The notes under the pieces were generated by a model. That model saw only the letters and a list, made by a program, of their open reading frames with translations, made no database searches and was not told the DNA's origin. 64,000 bases of DNA from Whitmania pigra (Eukaryota > Annelida > Clitellata > Hirudinida > Haemopidae): positions 150,001-214,000 of the forward strand of contig JAJTWR010000040.1 in the NCBI GenBank assembly GCA_021613335.1, written 5' to 3'. Shown piece by piece: positions 60,958 through 64,000 of this stretch; position 1 is the first letter of the stretch, and each line of letters begins with the position of its first letter. The position numbers and the translations under genes are program-made.

Positions 60958-63050
60958 TTATTTATTTATTTATTCTTCTTCTTGGCCTCATCAAAATTTA
61001 CATCAACAATGAATGACAGCCAAAAGGATGCCCGAAGGGTGCATAGAACCCGCTAAGGATACAACCTAATTAAATGAACATAATTAAACCGACTGTGAAC
61101 GAAATATTAGTTTAGATTAATTTTGGCGATCCATGCGAATTCAAGTTAATAGTATTCGAACTAAGTAAGTGCGACTTAAATAATCTTTTGATCATTGATA
61201 ATGATGTGGACGATTTAATATTGGTTAAGGTGAGCTGGAAGACCAGTGCCTTTTGTGGAGAACTATTTCAAGGTTGATCTGGCCGGATCAGACCGAAACT
61301 CGTGGGCATTGCGCTGATTACAAGAATGGCAATCACTTATCAATTCGAAATAACCATCAAATAAAGAAGGCAGCATGCTTTGGGAATATCTGCAAATGAA
61401 TAGGCTTATTTGAAATGTACTTAATTGGTGGATATTAAGAATATTATGGCTAATGAATAGGGACTGAGACGATAATAGAGGATGACGACGAAAGATGGTG
61501 AGTAGGGAGCTGTGATTAGTGAGTTTAGACGAGATGGATAAGTGGATTCCCAAACGATATTGCAATAAGATAAATATGATACAGAGTGAGTGAGGTTTTT
61601 GTATTGATAATGCCGGTAACGCGAGATACGATACCATAATTTCTAGAAACTTTGGTATGTATGAAACTAATATGACCTTTCCACATAAGATTACAAGATT
61701 CCAAGAAATCTGCAAGAACTTAAACGGTTAATAAGAGTGTCGTTGATATGTGATTGGTGATTGCGGCAAATTTTTTGTTATAATGGTGAAATATCATATA
61801 ATAATGTCTTTTTCAGGTTGATGGATAACTTATGTGCGCAAAACCGCTTTCTCAATATCTCTTATCGATGAGATCTTTTAGGTTATGTCCAGCGACAAAG
61901 AGATTGATGTCATCAGCGAATAAGATAAACTCGAAAATTAAATTAGAAGTGTTGCAGAAATCGTTGATAATGGATTCGACTTTTGATAGGACACCACAGA
62001 AACAGACTTGTTGAGTTCTATTTTTCATGAAGCTCTCAATCCAGTCCAAAGCAGGACCCCGCACTCCATAGTAGCTAAGTTTCTTAAGGAGAGTTGAATG
62101 GTTCATTGTATGCCTTCGACAAGTCAAAAAATAATCCAATTGGATATTTTTTCTGGGCTTCTGTAATTTTTATATGTAAATGAATAAGAGGCATTGAAGT
62201 GGAGTGACCGAAAGGATTTCTTTATATCAAGGAAAACTTGCAAAGGCCAGGCATCCGTAGAGCCTTATAACCTTTTCAAAAATTTGTGAGAAGTAATTCA
62301 ACACTGAGATTGGACGATAGTTTGGTGGGGTGTTTTTATTGCCGGCCTTTTTGAATTGGAATAACTTTAGCTTTCTTTAGCTGGTCCGGGAATTCTCCGA
62401 ACATCAACGAGTGATTAATTATAGATGCTTGCAAGGGGCTTGCAATATATTATATAGAATTTTTGGCCAGACATGGATCAATTTGATCATATCCGCAACT
62501 GTGCGTGGTTTTGATTTCTTTGACTATTAGTTTATTTTTTTGTTATTTCGCTAGGAGTTTTTGGTGCAATTGTCATGGAGTGGATTGGGTGATTCAGGTA
62601 TGGCTTGAAGGACATTTGACTTGTTAGTATTTTTTAGCAGGATCCGGTCCAATGTTTGCGAAATAGACGTTGAAACAGTTTGAAATGTCAGAGGGAGAAG
62701 TGAGGAATGGGTCTTCTTGAGTGAAAATACCTTTGCATGGATCGTCGCTCTTTTGCCTGTTGACGAGGAGATTGATCAGTTTTCAAGTTGCTCTGGCAAT
62801 GAGGGAACTTATCGGATTTGTATTTGTTGATGGATTCAGTTTTAATCTTTTAAATTGATTTCTTGATTTAATGAATTTGTTTCTATCCTTTGCGGTTGGA
62901 TCTTTTACAAAAGTTTTGTAAAAAATGTTTTTTTCTTCTAATGTCATCCAGTCATTTTTGATTTTTTGATTATTATGCACATGGACAACCGGGAAGTAAG
63001 CATTGTAAAGACCCAAGTACTTGACCAAAATACTTGAATGCACATTTGAG
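60958..63050 (-). pseudogene. Jockey-superfamily (CR1/L2-like) LINE, degraded
   Basis: In minus-strand order there is a linker-like region (63,043-62,783; DPTAKDRNKFIKSRNQFKRL), then RT motifs in broken frames: NTPPNYRPISVLNYFSQIF near 62,310, FFDLSKAY (first catalytic Asp) near 62,140, LLKKLSYYGVRGPALDWIES, and FADDINLFV near 61,905 with the Asp pair. A C-terminal region follows (HISFIHTKVSRNYGIVSRV near 61,660). The GVPQGS block is deleted between 62,010 and 61,930. The 3' side has a small hairpin (CACCCTTCGGGCAT) and an (AATA)n tail at 60,958-60,975, as in CR1/L2-type LINEs. The endonuclease is not recognised. Multiple frameshifts make it dead. Confidence 0.82.
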
Positions 63051-63677
63051 ATGCTATCTTTTGCCTATCCTTGTGGCAAGCATGGCTAATATCTGACCAA
63101 TCCTGAGCAGACTGCGACCTCCCAAATTCGTGCTCCCTGTCCGTCCATCGTTTGAAGCGAGGTTCTTATTATTAGGTATTACGTGCGATGTGAGATGTGT
63201 GTTGAAAGAAAATGGTAAAATGGTGTGATATGTCTTCGTAATTATAATCGTAATCCGAAACATTGCGACTGCATCAAAAGTTCAATAGAGCATGAAGATT
63301 TATTGACTGTCACAACAATTATGAATTTACATTTACACGAATTATTTAAATAAAATAAAAATAATTAATAAAAAAGTTAATTGAAAAAATTTACTATTTT
63401 GGATGATTATTCAATTAGAACTATTAAACAATTAATTAAGTCTTAAGTTGATTAATTCATTAAATAAAATGATTTGTCAAACAATTCAAAATGATTAATT
63501 AAAGTAATTAATTACTTAAAATGATTTAGTAATTTATGCTAATAAACCTCATTATGCAGGGATCCGAATGGTCCCCCGGCAATCTTAAAATCTAAACTGG
63601 CGACGAAAACTGAAATCAGACGCTTGGTTCTGTGGCCTACTTTTGACCCTATAAGACACCAGTACTTGCAAATCGGT
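63051..63677. other. AT-rich stretch without a recognised gene
   Basis: A minus-strand frame at 63,263-63,054 contains STNLGGRSLLRIGQIL, which is unidentified. The rest is AT-rich with many AATTAATT words. Confidence 0.4.
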
Positions 63678-63895
<218 letters not shown>

Positions 63896-64000
63896 TAAGC
63901 AATTGTTAATTATTAATTACAAACTCCTATATTAGCTAATTGCAACTTCTATTAACACTTCAGGAGAGTTCGGTATAACCTCTCGGGTCCATTACAAAAG

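Overview
This is AT-rich, repeat-dense, intron-bearing animal DNA. The only host protein gene I can support is a neuroligin-type cholinesterase-like adhesion protein at about 52.0-57.8 kb on the + strand. It is split by spliceosomal introns and has the Ser-less GHGxG nucleophile elbow of arthropod neuroligins. With the hAT, Tc1 and RLE-type LINE relics and the abundant (AAT)n, (ATC)n and 4-bp microsatellites, this suggests an invertebrate, probably an arthropod. I cannot name the species.

Layout. 1-7611 is the right end of a tandem array of a ~788-bp unit. Each unit carries a minus-strand tRNA-Leu(TAA) gene and a second tRNA-like segment with A and B boxes. Copies are nearly identical on the left and drift toward the right edge. 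Related tRNA-Leu modules lie at 14.6, 16.56, 16.88 and 17.70 kb. A (GGAT)n tract fills 9.87-10.32 kb. Transposon relics follow: R2-like pieces at 13.6-14.1 and 19.9-20.5 kb, a Tc1-like pseudogene at 18.1-19.1 kb, and a hAT element at 25.93-27.64 kb with an intact 8-bp target duplication.

From 30.4 to 34.1 kb the sequence is mostly (ATC)n, (AAT)n and (GAAT)n. The 38.9-44.6 kb interval is a nest of retrotransposons encoding restriction-like endonucleases (RLE). It holds two minus-strand R2-like copies and two R4/Dong-like 3' ends that abut long (ATT)n tracts; one of these, only 194 bp long, sits inside an (ATT)n tract. Simple repeats fill 48.7-52.4 kb, including nearly the whole 210-bp intron between the first two recognised neuroligin exons. 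The last large exon of that gene runs 56,403 to about 57,750. The right end holds a degraded minus-strand LINE (about 60.96-63.05 kb) and another (ATT)n tract.

No operon or multi-gene system is present. The most unusual structures are the tRNA-Leu tandem array with its dispersed relatives, the pairing of RLE retroelement 3' ends with (TAA)n tracts, and a neuroligin whose intron and exon both contain long simple repeats. Long open frames inside simple repeats were not treated as genes.
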